55,964 bases of DNA from contig JAJZVD010000017.1 of the NCBI GenBank assembly GCA_021845805.1, forward strand, positions 1 through 55,964, in the 5' to 3' direction. Positions 8,819 through 19,137 of the stretch are shown here, piece by piece (position 1 is the first letter of the stretch; each line of letters opens with the position of its first letter). A program made the translations under genes and the position numbers. The notes under the pieces were generated by a model. It did no database searches, was not told the DNA's origin, and worked only from the letters and a program-made list of their open reading frames with translations. This DNA is from Pseudomonadota bacterium. GTDB taxonomy: Bacteria; Pseudomonadota; Alphaproteobacteria; Rhodobacterales; Rhodobacteraceae.

Positions 8819-9876
8819 CGGCGCTGGCCGAAAGCCTGATGCGGCGGATCGCGGCGACCGGGCCGTTGACGGTGGCCGACTACATGGCCGAATGCCTGCT
8901 GCACCCCGACCACGGCTATTATTCGACCCGCGACCCCTTCGGCGTGCAGGGCGATTTCACCACGGCGCCGGAAATCAGCCAGATGTTCGGCGAGCTGGCG
9001 GGCCTGTGCCTGGCCGGCGCCTGGCTGGACCAGGGCCGCCCGCCCGCGGTGACGCTGGCCGAACCCGGGCCCGGCCGGGGCACGCTGATGGCCGACATCC
9101 TGCGCGCCACCCGCGGGGTGCCCGGCTTTCACGACGCGGTGCGGGTGCATCTGGTCGAGGCCTCGGCCACCCTGCGCGCCCGCCAGCGCGAGACGCTGGC
9201 GCGCCATGAGGTCAGTTGGGCCGACAGCCTCGACGACCTGCCCGAGGCGCCGCTTTTCCTGATCGCGAACGAGTTCTTCGACGCGCTGCCGATCCGCCAG
9301 TTCGTCCGCGATCCGGCAGGCTGGCGCGAGCGGGTGGTGGGGCTGGTGGACGGCGCACTGGGCTTCGGCCTGGCCCCGCCCGCCCCGCAGGCCGCGCTGG
9401 CGCACCGGCTGGCCGACACACGGCCCGGCGACATCGTCGAGATCTGCCCCGCCGCCGCCCCCGCGATGGCCGCCATCGCAGGCCGCATCGCCCGCCACGG
9501 CGGGGCGGCGGTGATCGTGGATTACGGCGGCTGGCATTCGCTGGGCGACACGTTGCAGGCGCTCTCGCGCCACGGCCGGGCCGATCCGCTGGCCGCGCCG
9601 GGGCTGGCCGACCTGACCGCCCATGTCGACTTCGAGGCGCTGGCCCGCGCCGCCCCCGGCGTGGCGGTCGGCCCGCTGATCCCGCAGGGCCTGTGGCTGG
9701 AACGGCTGGGCATCAAGGTGCGCGCGCAGACGCTGGCCCGCGGCCTGACCGGCGCCGCGCTTGACGCGCATGTTGCCGCACATCGGCGCTTGACCCACCC
9801 CGATGAAATGGGAACCCTGTTCAAGTGTCTTGCCCTGCACCCGATCCACACCCCGTTGCCGCCGGGATTTGCCTGA
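8815..9876 (+). CDS. Class I SAM-dependent methyltransferase, MidA/NDUFAF7-like
   Basis: This 353-aa protein begins with a GTG at 8815 that overlaps the lgt stop (GTGA). It has the MidA/NDUFAF7 hallmarks: YMAECLLHPDHGYY near 21-34, GDFTTAPEISQMFGE at about 45-58, and the SAM-binding EPGPGRGTLMADIL at about 82-95. In mitochondria NDUFAF7 dimethylates an arginine of complex I subunit NDUFS2. A similar role in bacteria is plausible but not shown here. The lgt-methyltransferase-pgeF order is a tightly packed operon. Confidence 0.85.
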   Translation: MTALAESLMRRIAATGPLTVADYMAECLLHPDHGYYSTRDPFGVQGDFTTAPEISQMFGELAGLCLAGAWLDQGRPPAVTLAEPGPGRGTLMADILRATRGVPGFHDAVRVHLVEASATLRARQRETLARHEVSWADSLDDLPEAPLFLIANEFFDALPIRQFVRDPAGWRERVVGLVDGALGFGLAPPAPQAALAHRLADTRPGDIVEICPAAAPAMAAIAGRIARHGGAAVIVDYGGWHSLGDTLQALSRHGRADPLAAPGLADLTAHVDFEALARAAPGVAVGPLIPQGLWLERLGIKVRAQTLARGLTGAALDAHVAAHRRLTHPDEMGTLFKCLALHPIHTPLPPGFA

Positions 9877-10631
9877 TGACGCTGGAAATCCTTCACGCCG
9901 ACCGCCTCTCGCCGCTGCGCCACGGGTTCTTCACCCGAAAGGGGGGCGCCTCGTCAGGGATTTTCCAGGGGCTGAACTGCGGCTTTGGCTCATCCGACCA
10001 GTCCGACGTGGTGGCGATCAACCGCGACCGCGCGGCCGGCGCGCTGGGGCTTGGCGCCGGGCGGCTGGTGACGCTGAACCAGGTGCATTCGGCCGATGTC
10101 CTGACCCTGACCGCCCCGCCCGAGGGGCGTCCCGCGGCCGATGCGATGGTGACCGCCACGCCGGGCCTGGGGCTGGGCATCCTGACCGCCGATTGCCAGC
10201 CGGTGCTGTTCGCCGATGCCCGGGCCGGGGTGATCGGTGCGGCCCATGCAGGCTGGCGCGGCACGCTGGCGGGCGTGCTCGAGGCGACGCTTGACGCGAT
10301 GGAGGCGCTGGGCGCGCGGCGCGCGGATGTGGTGGCGGTGATCGGCCCCACCATCAGCCAGGCCGCCTACGAGGTTGGCCCCGAGTTCATGGACAGCTTT
10401 CTGGCCGAAGACCCCGGCTATGGCCGCTTCTTCACCGGCGGCCCCGCGGGGCGGCCGCTGTTCGATCTTCCCGCCTTCGGGCTGCACCGGCTGCGCAGCG
10501 CCGGGGTGGGTCATGCCGAATGGATCGGCCAGTGCACCTATCGCGACCCCGGCCGGTTCTATTCCTACCGCCGCACCACCCACCGGAAAGAGGCCGACTA
10601 CGGTCGGCTGATCTCGATCATCCGGCTTTAG
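9876..10631 (+). CDS. pgeF: Peptidoglycan editing factor PgeF (polyphenol oxidase/laccase-domain family)
   Basis: This 251-aa protein has the DUF152/PgeF metal-binding residues: NQVHS with His71, TADC with Cys107 and HAGWRG with His124. Family members were called multicopper polyphenol oxidases. YfiH/PgeF acts in peptidoglycan quality control, and related proteins have purine nucleoside phosphorylase activity. The ATG at 9876 shares a base with the TGA of the methyltransferase (TGATG), so it is translationally coupled. An upstream in-frame ATG at 9825 lies within the previous gene and is less likely. Confidence 0.9.
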   Translation: MTLEILHADRLSPLRHGFFTRKGGASSGIFQGLNCGFGSSDQSDVVAINRDRAAGALGLGAGRLVTLNQVHSADVLTLTAPPEGRPAADAMVTATPGLGLGILTADCQPVLFADARAGVIGAAHAGWRGTLAGVLEATLDAMEALGARRADVVAVIGPTISQAAYEVGPEFMDSFLAEDPGYGRFFTGGPAGRPLFDLPAFGLHRLRSAGVGHAEWIGQCTYRDPGRFYSYRRTTHRKEADYGRLISIIRL

Positions 10632-10761
10632 CCGCGCGCCACAATTCCGCCGCCACATCCCCTCGAAAAGTCCAGACGCCGCCCTTGGTCCGCCTGAATG
10701 GGCGGTGACTGTGGTCGGGTCGCGGGTCATGCCGACCCGCCCGCAGCAACGGAGTTTCCCG

Positions 10762-10911
10762 ATGAAGAAGGATCGCCGCTGGTTGAAATCCGTGATCGCC
10801 GCAAGCGCGGGGCCGCTGCCCGCGCTGCCATTCGCGCGCGACATGCGCCGGATGCCTGCTGCGCTGAAGCCGGGGACCGCGCCGCAGAAGGCGGCCGCCG
10901 CCGCGCGCTGA
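10762..10911 (+). CDS. Small basic protein of 49 aa, function unknown
   Basis: A short ORF starting MKKDRRWLKS and continuing VIAASAGPLPALPFARDMRR, rich in Arg, Ala and Pro. GGAG lies 8 bases upstream of the ATG. I recall short proteins beginning MKKDRRWLKSVIA in Rhodobacterales annotation, but I cannot verify this here. No signal peptide or motif is clear. It sits alone between pgeF and a Hint-domain gene, flanked by hairpins at 10722-10740 and 10921-10938, which suggests its own transcription unit. Confidence 0.55.
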   Translation: MKKDRRWLKSVIAASAGPLPALPFARDMRRMPAALKPGTAPQKAAAAAR

Positions 10912-10920
10912 GCCCTGTGC

Positions 10921-10938
10921 GCCGGGGGCTTCCCCGGC
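10921..10938 (+). terminator. GC-rich hairpin after the 49-aa gene, possible terminator
   Basis: GCCGGGG (10921-10927) pairs with CCCCGGC (10932-10938) around a GCTT loop, ten bases after the stop of the small gene. No T-run follows, so it would be a weak intrinsic terminator or an mRNA-stabilising structure. Confidence 0.35.
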
Positions 10939-11060
10939 GACGCGATCCTGTGGGCGCGGCCGCTTTGCGGGGCGGCGCCGGGCAGGCACACAGCATTCCC
11001 CGTCTGTCTGCACATTCGGTGGGGGCCGAGCAGATGTGACCAGACCCGAAAGGCCGTTCG

Positions 11061-11807
11061 ATGCCAGAGGCGCCCGCTGCCGACCGCCTGACCGGAGCCA
11101 TGTCGCTCCGCCCCTCTGCCATGCCGGATGACACGCGGCCGCGCCCCCGCCCCCTGATGCGCCGCTACGAGGCGGTCTATCTGGACGAATCGGGGCATGT
11201 GGCTGACGTGAACCGGATCGCCCCCGCCACGCCCTTCTTCGAAGAGGCGTTTTCCGCGCTGGCCCGGGGCGCCCTGGTCGCGACCCCGCAGGGCCCCGTG
11301 GCGGTCGAGGACCTGATGCCCGGCGACCGTGTCGATACCGCCGAATCCGGGCCCGAAGTCCTGCTGTGGAAGGGCAGCCTGACGCTTTACCCCCAGCGCC
11401 GCGATGTCTCGGGCCGACCCGACCGGCTGCTCAGGATGACGGCGGATGCGCTGGGATTCCAGCGCCCGATGCAGGATCTGCTGCTGGGTCCCGGCGCCAT
11501 GATCTGGTCGTCGCGCATCGGCGCCTTCGTCGCCGCGACCGACCTTGTCGATGGCGATACGGTGCTGGAACTGACGCCGGTGGCGCCCGTCGCGGCCTTT
11601 CACCTGTGCCTGTCGGGCGGCCGCACGCTTCTGGTCAACGGGGTGGCCCTGCGCAGCTACGCGCCCGACGTGCGCGAAGCCGCGGCCCTGCCAAGCGACC
11701 TTCTGGCGCTGTTTCTGGCCCTCTTTCCGAACGAGGGGCTGCTGCCCGAACTCGACAGCCCGCGCCGCAGCGACCTGCGGCTGAAGGGGGGAATTGCCGC
11801 CGCCTGA
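11061..11807 (+). CDS. Hint-domain protein lacking the canonical cysteine
   Basis: This 248-aa protein carries a Hedgehog/intein (Hint) type domain: ARGALVATPQGPVAVEDLMPGDRV at about 68-91, then a region with PDRLLRM and the HLCLSGGRTLLVNG segment near 180. The usual first residue of Hint domains, a catalytic Cys (as in CFTPGT), is missing and replaced by Ala/Arg-rich sequence. It is therefore probably not autocatalytic in the classical sense. Hint proteins are numerous in Rhodobacterales and their function is unknown. The ATG at 11061 follows CGAAAGG. It converges with the Lrp regulator, with no gap. Confidence 0.7.
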   Translation: MPEAPAADRLTGAMSLRPSAMPDDTRPRPRPLMRRYEAVYLDESGHVADVNRIAPATPFFEEAFSALARGALVATPQGPVAVEDLMPGDRVDTAESGPEVLLWKGSLTLYPQRRDVSGRPDRLLRMTADALGFQRPMQDLLLGPGAMIWSSRIGAFVAATDLVDGDTVLELTPVAPVAAFHLCLSGGRTLLVNGVALRSYAPDVREAAALPSDLLALFLALFPNEGLLPELDSPRRSDLRLKGGIAAA

Positions 11808-13464
<1,657 letters not shown>

Positions 13465-13484
13465 GCGCACTTCAGAGCAGACGG

Positions 13485-13548
13485 GCCTCAGGAAAGACTG
13501 GCCTCAGGAAAGACGGGCCTCAGGAAAGACGGGCCTCAGGACAGACGG
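13485..13548. repeat. Tandem repeat, four copies of a 16-base unit
   Basis: Four consecutive copies of GCCTCAGGAAAGACGG begin at 13485, 13501, 13517 and 13533. The first copy has T for G at position 15 and the last has C for A in the AAAG tract. The array lies just after trxB and runs into the 3' end of the convergent globin gene: the globin stop codon (13536-13538) is inside the last copy. The period is not a multiple of three. Confidence 0.9.
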
Positions 13549-13967
13549 GGGACGGCGCCCGCCGGGCGGCGGGCGTCCTCGACCCCCATGCGGAACGCCT
13601 CGCCCAGCCGGTGCGCCAGCGCCGACCAGGCGGCCGCGGCCTCGGGCGGCAGGATCGCGGCGGCGGTATCGTCGAACAGCGCCAGCCACTGCGGAAAATG
13701 CTCGGGGTGGATGTCGGGCGCGGCGCGGTGGACCATCATCGGGCGGCCCTGATAGCCCCCCTCGCGCAGGATCGCGTTCTTCCAGAACCGCCCGATCTTC
13801 TCCTCATGCGCGCGCCAGACGGCATCGTCTTCGCCCAGATGGGCGGCAAAGACCGGCCCCAGCACGCGGTGATGGCGGATGCGGTAATAGAACGACACCA
13901 TCACCCGGTCGATCTGCGCGGGCGTGATGGCGAAACGCGGGGGCATTGCGGTCAGCGGCGCGGTCAT
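13536..13967 (-). CDS. Group III truncated hemoglobin
   Basis: This 143-aa protein shows the group III truncated globin pattern: PRFAITPAQIDRVMVSFYYRIR near the N-terminus, HHRVLGPVFAAHL with the B/E-region residues, then KIGRFWKNAIL and the proximal-His region HRAAPDIHPEHFPQWLALF. Group III globins bind heme; their physiological role is unsettled. The ATG at 13967 has a strong AAAGGAG ribosome site 6-12 bases upstream. The stop lies within a 16-base tandem repeat, so the C-terminal few residues may vary between strains. It is divergent from ileS. Confidence 0.85.
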   Translation of the reverse strand: MTAPLTAMPPRFAITPAQIDRVMVSFYYRIRHHRVLGPVFAAHLGEDDAVWRAHEEKIGRFWKNAILREGGYQGRPMMVHRAAPDIHPEHFPQWLALFDDTAAAILPPEAAAAWSALAHRLGEAFRMGVEDARRPAGAVPRLS

Positions 13968-14200
13968 CGGCGGCTCCTTTGGCGCCACCCTCTGCCGCCC
14001 GCGCCGCCGCTGCAACGGGACGCGGCGCCGCAGGCTCTGGACCCGCCCGCGACCCTTGTGTACAAGCCCGCGCATGGACCGGGATTTCGCGCAGATGCGG
14101 CGAATTAGCGGCCCGGCGTGCTGACGGTTCAGCCGCCGGGACCAGCCCCCTGCGCGAAGGCTGCGCCTTCGCCCCACCCATTCCGTTGAGGACCGCCCGC

Positions 14201-17134
14201 ATGTGCGCCGACCTGCCCGACTACCGTGACACCGTCTTTCTGCCCGAAACCGATTTCCCGATGCGCGCCGCCCTGCCGCAGCGCGAGCCCGACTGGCTGG
14301 CCCGCTGGGAACGCATCGGTGTCTATGACCGCCTGCGCGACAAGGCGGCGGTGCAGCCGGGGGCCCGCGCGCCCTTCACCCTGCATGACGGCCCGCCCTA
14401 TGCCAACGGCCACCTGCACATCGGCCACGCGCTGAACAAGGTGCTGAAGGACATGGTGGTGCGCAGCCAGCAGATGATGGGCCGCGATGCCCGCTATGTG
14501 CCCGGCTGGGATTGCCACGGCCTGCCGATCGAATGGAAGATCGAGGAACAGTACCGCGCCAAGGGCCTGAACAAGGATGACGTGGATGTGGTGGCCTTCC
14601 GGCAGGAATGCCGCAAGTTCGCCGAAGGCTGGATCGACGTGCAGCGCGCCGAGTTCAAGCGGCTGGGGGTCACCGGCAACTGGGCCGACCCCTATCGCAC
14701 GATGGACTACCATTCCGAGGCGGTGATCGCCGACGAGTTCATGAAGTTCCTGATGAACGGCACGCTTTATCAGGGCTCGAAACCCGTCATGTGGTCGCCG
14801 GTCGAAAAGACCGCGCTGGCCGAGGCCGAGGTGGAATACCACGACCACACGAGCCATACGATCTGGGTGCGGTTCGGGGTGGTGGAGGGGGCGAAAGGGC
14901 ACCTTGAAACCGCCTCCGTCCTGATCTGGACCACGACCCCCTGGACCATCCCGCAGAACCGCGCGGTGTGCTTCAACCCCGACATCGCTTATGGCCTTTA
15001 CGAGGTCGGCGCGCTGGGCGAGAACAGCACCGTCAGGACGGGCGAGCGGATCGTGATCGCGGATGCGCTGGCCGAATCCGTCTTCAAGGCGGGCCGGGTC
15101 GAGGCATTCACTCGCCTGCGCGATGTGACGGCAGACGAACTGTCGGCCCTGACCCTCGCCCACCCCTTCCGCGGCATCGAGGGTGCGCAGGGCGAGTGGG
15201 ATTTCCCCGTGCCGATGCTGCCCGGCGCCCATGTGACCGATGACGCGGGCACCGGCTTCGTGCACACCGCCCCCAGCCACGGGGATGACGACTATCAGGT
15301 GTACCTCCAGTTCCGCGACACCTTCCCGGACCTGCGGATGACCTACAACGTCGAGCCTGACGGGTCCTACCGCAAGGATTTGCCGATCTTCGGCGGCCTG
15401 TCGATCATCAACCCCGATGGCAAGGACGGCCCGGCCAATGTCGAAGTCATCAAGCAACTGGCCTATGCCGGGGCGCTGTTCGCCAAGGGCAAGATCAAGC
15501 ACAGCTATCCGCATTCCTGGCGCTCGAAGGCGCCGCTGATCTACCGCAACACGCCGCAATGGTTCGTGGCCATCGACCGCAAGCTGGAGGACGGGCTGAA
15601 CGGCCCCACCGGGCGCGATACGATCCGCGCCCGCGCGCTGGCCTCGATCGAGCAGCTTGTGCAATTCACCCCGGTGTCGGGCCGCAACCGTCTGCATTCG
15701 ATGATGGAAACCCGGCCCGACTGGGTGCTGAGCCGCCAGCGCGCCTGGGGCGTGCCGCTGACCTGCTTCGTCAAGGTCGGTGCGCAACCGACCGACCCCG
15801 ACTTCCTCTTGCGCGATCCGGCGGTGAACGCCCGGATCGTCGCCGCCTTCGAGGAAAAGGGCGCCGATGTCTGGTATGTGCCGGGCTTCAAGGAAAAGAT
15901 GCTGGCGGGCCTGCACGATCCGGCGGCCTACACGCAGGTGTTCGACATCCTCGACGTGTGGTTCGACTCTGGCTCGACCCATGCCTTCGTGCTGCGCGAC
16001 CGCGCCGATGGCACGGCGGACGGGATCGCCGATCTTTACCTCGAAGGCACCGACCAGCACCGGGGCTGGTTCCATTCCTCGATGCTGCAGGCCTGCGGCA
16101 CCAAGGGCCGCGCGCCCTATCGCGGCGTGCTGACCCACGGCTTCACGCTGGACGAGAAGGGCATGAAGATGTCCAAGTCGCTTGGCAACACCGTGGTGCC
16201 GCAAGAGGTGATCGACCAGTATGGCGCCGACATCCTGCGGCTCTGGGTGGCGCAGGCCGATTTCACGGTGGATCAGCGCATCGGGCCGGAGATCCTGAAG
16301 GGCACCGCCGACAGCTATCGCCGCCTGCGCAACACGCTGCGCTTCGTTCTGGGCAACCTGAAGGGCTTCGACGAGGCCGAGCGGGTGGATGCGGCGCGGA
16401 TGCCGGAGCTGGAGCGCTGGGTGCTGCACCGGCTTGCGGAACTGGATGCCGAGGTGCGCAAGGGCTATGCCGCCTATGATTTCCAGGGCGTGTTCCAGCG
16501 GCTGTTCCAGTTCTGCACGGTGGACCTGTCGTCGCTTTACTTCGACGTGCGCAAGGACGTGCTCTACTGCGACGCGCCGGGCAGCCTGCGCCGCCGCGCC
16601 TGCCGAACGGTGCTGGACCTGCTGTTCCACCGCCTTGTCACCTGGCTCGCACCCATCCTCGTCTTCACAATGGAGGATGTGTGGCTCTCGCGCTTCCCCG
16701 GCGAGGACGGCTCGGTCCATCTGCAGGACATGCCCGCCACCCCGGTCGGCTGGCAGGATGCGGGACTGGCCGCCAAATGGGACAGCCTGCGCCAGGTGCG
16801 CCGCGTGGTCACAGCCGCGCTCGAGGTGCAGCGCAGCGCCAAGGTGATCGGCGCCAGCCTCGAGGCCGCGCCGGTGGTCCACATCGCCGATCCCGCGGTG
16901 GCACGGCTGCTGCACGGCACCGACTTTGCCGAGCTGTGCATCACCTCGGGCATCCAGTTGACCACCGACCCGATCCCGGACGAGGCGTTCCGCCTGCCCG
17001 AGGTGCCGGGCGTCGGCGTGATCTTCGAGGTGGCCGAGGGCGAGAAATGCCAGCGGTGCTGGAAGATCCTGCCCGATGTCGGCACCCATGCCCACGCGGG
17101 CACCTGCGCCCGTTGCAACGAGGCGCTGGGCTGA
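14201..17134 (+). CDS. ileS: Isoleucyl-tRNA synthetase
   Basis: A 977-aa class I synthetase. HIGH is at residues 73-76, KMSKS at 656-660 (GMKMSKSLGNTV), and the C-terminal zinc site uses CQRC at 950-953 and CARC at 969-972. The editing CP1 domain occupies the middle (GTGFVHTAPSHG). It charges tRNA-Ile in the cytoplasm. The ATG at 14201 gives MCADLPDYRDTVFLPETDF, a usual alphaproteobacterial start. The 233-base gap upstream (13968-14200) must hold divergent promoters for ileS and the globin; no T-box is seen or expected. Confidence 0.96.
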   Translation: MCADLPDYRDTVFLPETDFPMRAALPQREPDWLARWERIGVYDRLRDKAAVQPGARAPFTLHDGPPYANGHLHIGHALNKVLKDMVVRSQQMMGRDARYVPGWDCHGLPIEWKIEEQYRAKGLNKDDVDVVAFRQECRKFAEGWIDVQRAEFKRLGVTGNWADPYRTMDYHSEAVIADEFMKFLMNGTLYQGSKPVMWSPVEKTALAEAEVEYHDHTSHTIWVRFGVVEGAKGHLETASVLIWTTTPWTIPQNRAVCFNPDIAYGLYEVGALGENSTVRTGERIVIADALAESVFKAGRVEAFTRLRDVTADELSALTLAHPFRGIEGAQGEWDFPVPMLPGAHVTDDAGTGFVHTAPSHGDDDYQVYLQFRDTFPDLRMTYNVEPDGSYRKDLPIFGGLSIINPDGKDGPANVEVIKQLAYAGALFAKGKIKHSYPHSWRSKAPLIYRNTPQWFVAIDRKLEDGLNGPTGRDTIRARALASIEQLVQFTPVSGRNRLHSMMETRPDWVLSRQRAWGVPLTCFVKVGAQPTDPDFLLRDPAVNARIVAAFEEKGADVWYVPGFKEKMLAGLHDPAAYTQVFDILDVWFDSGSTHAFVLRDRADGTADGIADLYLEGTDQHRGWFHSSMLQACGTKGRAPYRGVLTHGFTLDEKGMKMSKSLGNTVVPQEVIDQYGADILRLWVAQADFTVDQRIGPEILKGTADSYRRLRNTLRFVLGNLKGFDEAERVDAARMPELERWVLHRLAELDAEVRKGYAAYDFQGVFQRLFQFCTVDLSSLYFDVRKDVLYCDAPGSLRRRACRTVLDLLFHRLVTWLAPILVFTMEDVWLSRFPGEDGSVHLQDMPATPVGWQDAGLAAKWDSLRQVRRVVTAALEVQRSAKVIGASLEAAPVVHIADPAVARLLHGTDFAELCITSGIQLTTDPIPDEAFRLPEVPGVGVIFEVAEGEKCQRCWKILPDVGTHAHAGTCARCNEALG

Positions 17135-17189
17135 GCCCCCAGCCCGGCGCGGGCTTGCCCTTGCGCCGGGCCGCGCGCAGGATCGTGCC

Positions 17190-17645
17190 ATGATCCGCGC
17201 CACCATCGACACCCCCACCGGCCCCGTCACGGTTGAAGAGACCGGTGGCGCCATCACCGGGCTGACCTGGGGCCGGGGCGACGGCGGGGGCACATCGCCC
17301 CTGCTGGCCGAGGCCGCGGACCAGCTTGCCGCCTATTTCGACCGGCGGCTGACCGTGTTCGACCTGCCGCTGGCGCCTGCGGGCGGTGCGTTCCAGCAGG
17401 GCTTTCTGGCCATCCTGCGCGCCATCCCCTACGGCCAGACCCGCAGCTATGGCGAGATCGCCCGCCAGATGGGCGCCCCCGCCCGCGCCATCGGCCAGGC
17501 CTGCGGGGCCAATCCCATCCCGATCCTGATCCCCTGCCACCGGGTGCTGGGCGCGAGCGGGCTTGGCGGGTTTTCCGGCGGGGTGGGGGTCGAGACCAAG
17601 GTCGCGCTCCTGCGGCTGGAAGGCGCGGCGGGCCTGCTGATCTGA
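17190..17645 (+). CDS. ogt: Methylated-DNA-[protein]-cysteine S-methyltransferase
   Basis: This 151-aa protein contains the suicide-acceptor motif PCHRV with Cys116, preceded by the helix-turn-helix segment YGQTRSYGEIA and NPIPILI, and followed by GGFSGG. It removes alkyl groups from O6-alkylguanine in DNA by irreversible transfer to the cysteine. It is shorter than Ada and lacks an AraC part, so it is of Ogt/MGMT type. The ATG at 17190 follows the ileS stop by about 55 bases, so readthrough from ileS is possible. Confidence 0.9.
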   Translation: MIRATIDTPTGPVTVEETGGAITGLTWGRGDGGGTSPLLAEAADQLAAYFDRRLTVFDLPLAPAGGAFQQGFLAILRAIPYGQTRSYGEIARQMGAPARAIGQACGANPIPILIPCHRVLGASGLGGFSGGVGVETKVALLRLEGAAGLLI

Positions 17646-17649
17646 CGCA

Positions 17650-17670
17650 GGCCCCGCGGTTGCGGGGGCC
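17650..17670 (+). terminator. GC-rich hairpin after ogt, possible weak terminator
   Basis: GGCCCCGC (17650-17657) can pair with GCGGGGGCC (17662-17670) around a four-base loop, with one bulged G. No T-run follows. It lies between the methyltransferase gene and hisD and may separate the two units. Confidence 0.3.
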
Positions 17671-17712
17671 GCCCCGCCGCGCTATGGGAGGCGCACGCAA
17701 GAGGGGATGCCC

Positions 17713-19020
17713 ATGCCCGTTTTCCTGTCCACCGCCGATGCCGGTTTCGAAGCTGCCTTCGCCGCGCTTCTCTCTGCCAAGCGCGAGGACGCGCCCGATG
17801 TTGATGACACCGTCGCCGCCATCATCGCCGATGTGCGCGCCCGCGGCGATGCCGCCGTCATCGAGATGACCGAAAGGTTCGACCGCCTGCGGCTGACCCC
17901 CGGGACGCTGGCCTTTTCCCCGGACGAGATCGCGGCCGAATGCGCCAGGGTGCCCGCCGCCGAACGCGCCGCGCTGGAACTCGCGGCCGAACGCATCCGC
18001 GCCTATCACGTGCGCCAGATGCCGCAGGATGCCCGCTGGACCGACCCCGAGGGCGCCAGCCTTGGCTGGCGCTGGACGCCGGTCTCGGCCGCCGGGCTCT
18101 ATGTGCCGGGGGGGCTGGCCTCGTATCCGTCCTCGGTCCTCATGAATGCGATCCCCGCCAAGGTCGCGGGGGTGGAACGGCTGGTGATCTGCGCCCCGAC
18201 GCCGGGGGGACAGGCCAACCCGCTGGTGCTGCTGGCGGCGCGTCTGGCCGGGGTGGAAACCGTCTACCGCATCGGCGGCGCGCAGGCGATCGCGGCGCTG
18301 GCCTATGGCACGGCCACCATCGCCCCGGTCGACAAGATCACCGGCCCCGGCAATGCCTATGTGGCCGCCGCCAAGCGGCGCGTTTTCGGCAAGGTCGGCA
18401 TCGACATGATCGCCGGGCCTTCTGAAATCCTGGTGATCGCCGATGGCGCGACCGATCCCGACTGGGTCGCACTCGATCTGCTCAGCCAGGCCGAGCATGA
18501 CGAAAGCGCCCAGGCGATCCTGGTCACTCCCGATGCCGCCTTTGCGCGTGCCGTCACCGCAGCGGTCGAGGCGCGGCTTCAGACGCTGGAACGCCGCGCC
18601 ATCGCGGGCGCAAGCTGGCGCGACTACGGCGCCGTCATCGTCACCCGCAATCTGGACGAGGCCGCGGCGCTGTCGAACCGCATCGCACCCGAACACCTGG
18701 AGCTTTGCGTCGACGACCCCGAGGCGCTGGCCACCCGCATCACCCATGCCGGGGCGATCTTCCTGGGCCCCTGGACGCCCGAGGCCATCGGCGATTACGT
18801 CGGCGGCCCGAATCACGTTCTGCCCACCGCGCGGTCGGCGCGCTTCTCGTCGGGCCTGTCGGTGATGGATTTCCTCAAGCGCACGACGCTGGCCCGGATG
18901 ACGCCCGCGGCGCTGAAGGCCATCGGCCCGGCGGCCGAGACGCTGGCCATCAGCGAAAGCCTGCAGGCCCACGGCCTGAGCGTGCGCGCGCGGCTGGATC
19001 GGCTGAACGAGGGGGGCTGA
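17713..19020 (+). CDS. hisD: Histidinol dehydrogenase
   Basis: A 435-aa enzyme with VPGGLASYPSS near 133-143, GPGNAYVAAAKR, GPSEILVIAD and the AEHDESAQA stretch that holds zinc/catalytic residues, plus IAPEHLEL with the catalytic His. It oxidises histidinol to histidine in two NAD-dependent steps. The ATG at 17713 is preferred because GAGGGG at 17701-17706 is at proper distance; an ATG at 17707 abuts that site. It is the only his synthesis gene in this block (hisC is at 27202) and leads into the UPF0262-phosphatase-infA genes. Confidence 0.95.
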   Translation: MPVFLSTADAGFEAAFAALLSAKREDAPDVDDTVAAIIADVRARGDAAVIEMTERFDRLRLTPGTLAFSPDEIAAECARVPAAERAALELAAERIRAYHVRQMPQDARWTDPEGASLGWRWTPVSAAGLYVPGGLASYPSSVLMNAIPAKVAGVERLVICAPTPGGQANPLVLLAARLAGVETVYRIGGAQAIAALAYGTATIAPVDKITGPGNAYVAAAKRRVFGKVGIDMIAGPSEILVIADGATDPDWVALDLLSQAEHDESAQAILVTPDAAFARAVTAAVEARLQTLERRAIAGASWRDYGAVIVTRNLDEAAALSNRIAPEHLELCVDDPEALATRITHAGAIFLGPWTPEAIGDYVGGPNHVLPTARSARFSSGLSVMDFLKRTTLARMTPAALKAIGPAAETLAISESLQAHGLSVRARLDRLNEGG

Positions 19021-19038
19021 GGCAGGCCCGCGCCTGCC
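19021..19038 (+). terminator. Hairpin directly after hisD
   Basis: GGCAGGC (19021-19027) pairs perfectly with GCCTGCC (19032-19038) around CCGC, starting right after the hisD stop. Only TTGTG follows, so termination would be partial. It may attenuate readthrough into the UPF0262 gene. Confidence 0.4.
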
Positions 19039-19137
19039 TTGTGCCGAGCGCCCAGGCCCCCCGGGTCCGTCCACACGTCCTGCTTGCGCGGCCCGGCCCG
19101 CTCGGGCATCACGGTCGGGCGCGACGAAGGACCGGCC

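Noticed and set aside
13485..13548. CRISPR array
   Set aside because: The units are contiguous with no spacers, and the unit is too short. It is a simple tandem repeat.
13968..14200. T-box or attenuator upstream of ileS
   Set aside because: T-boxes are Gram-positive features; no terminator/antiterminator pair is visible.
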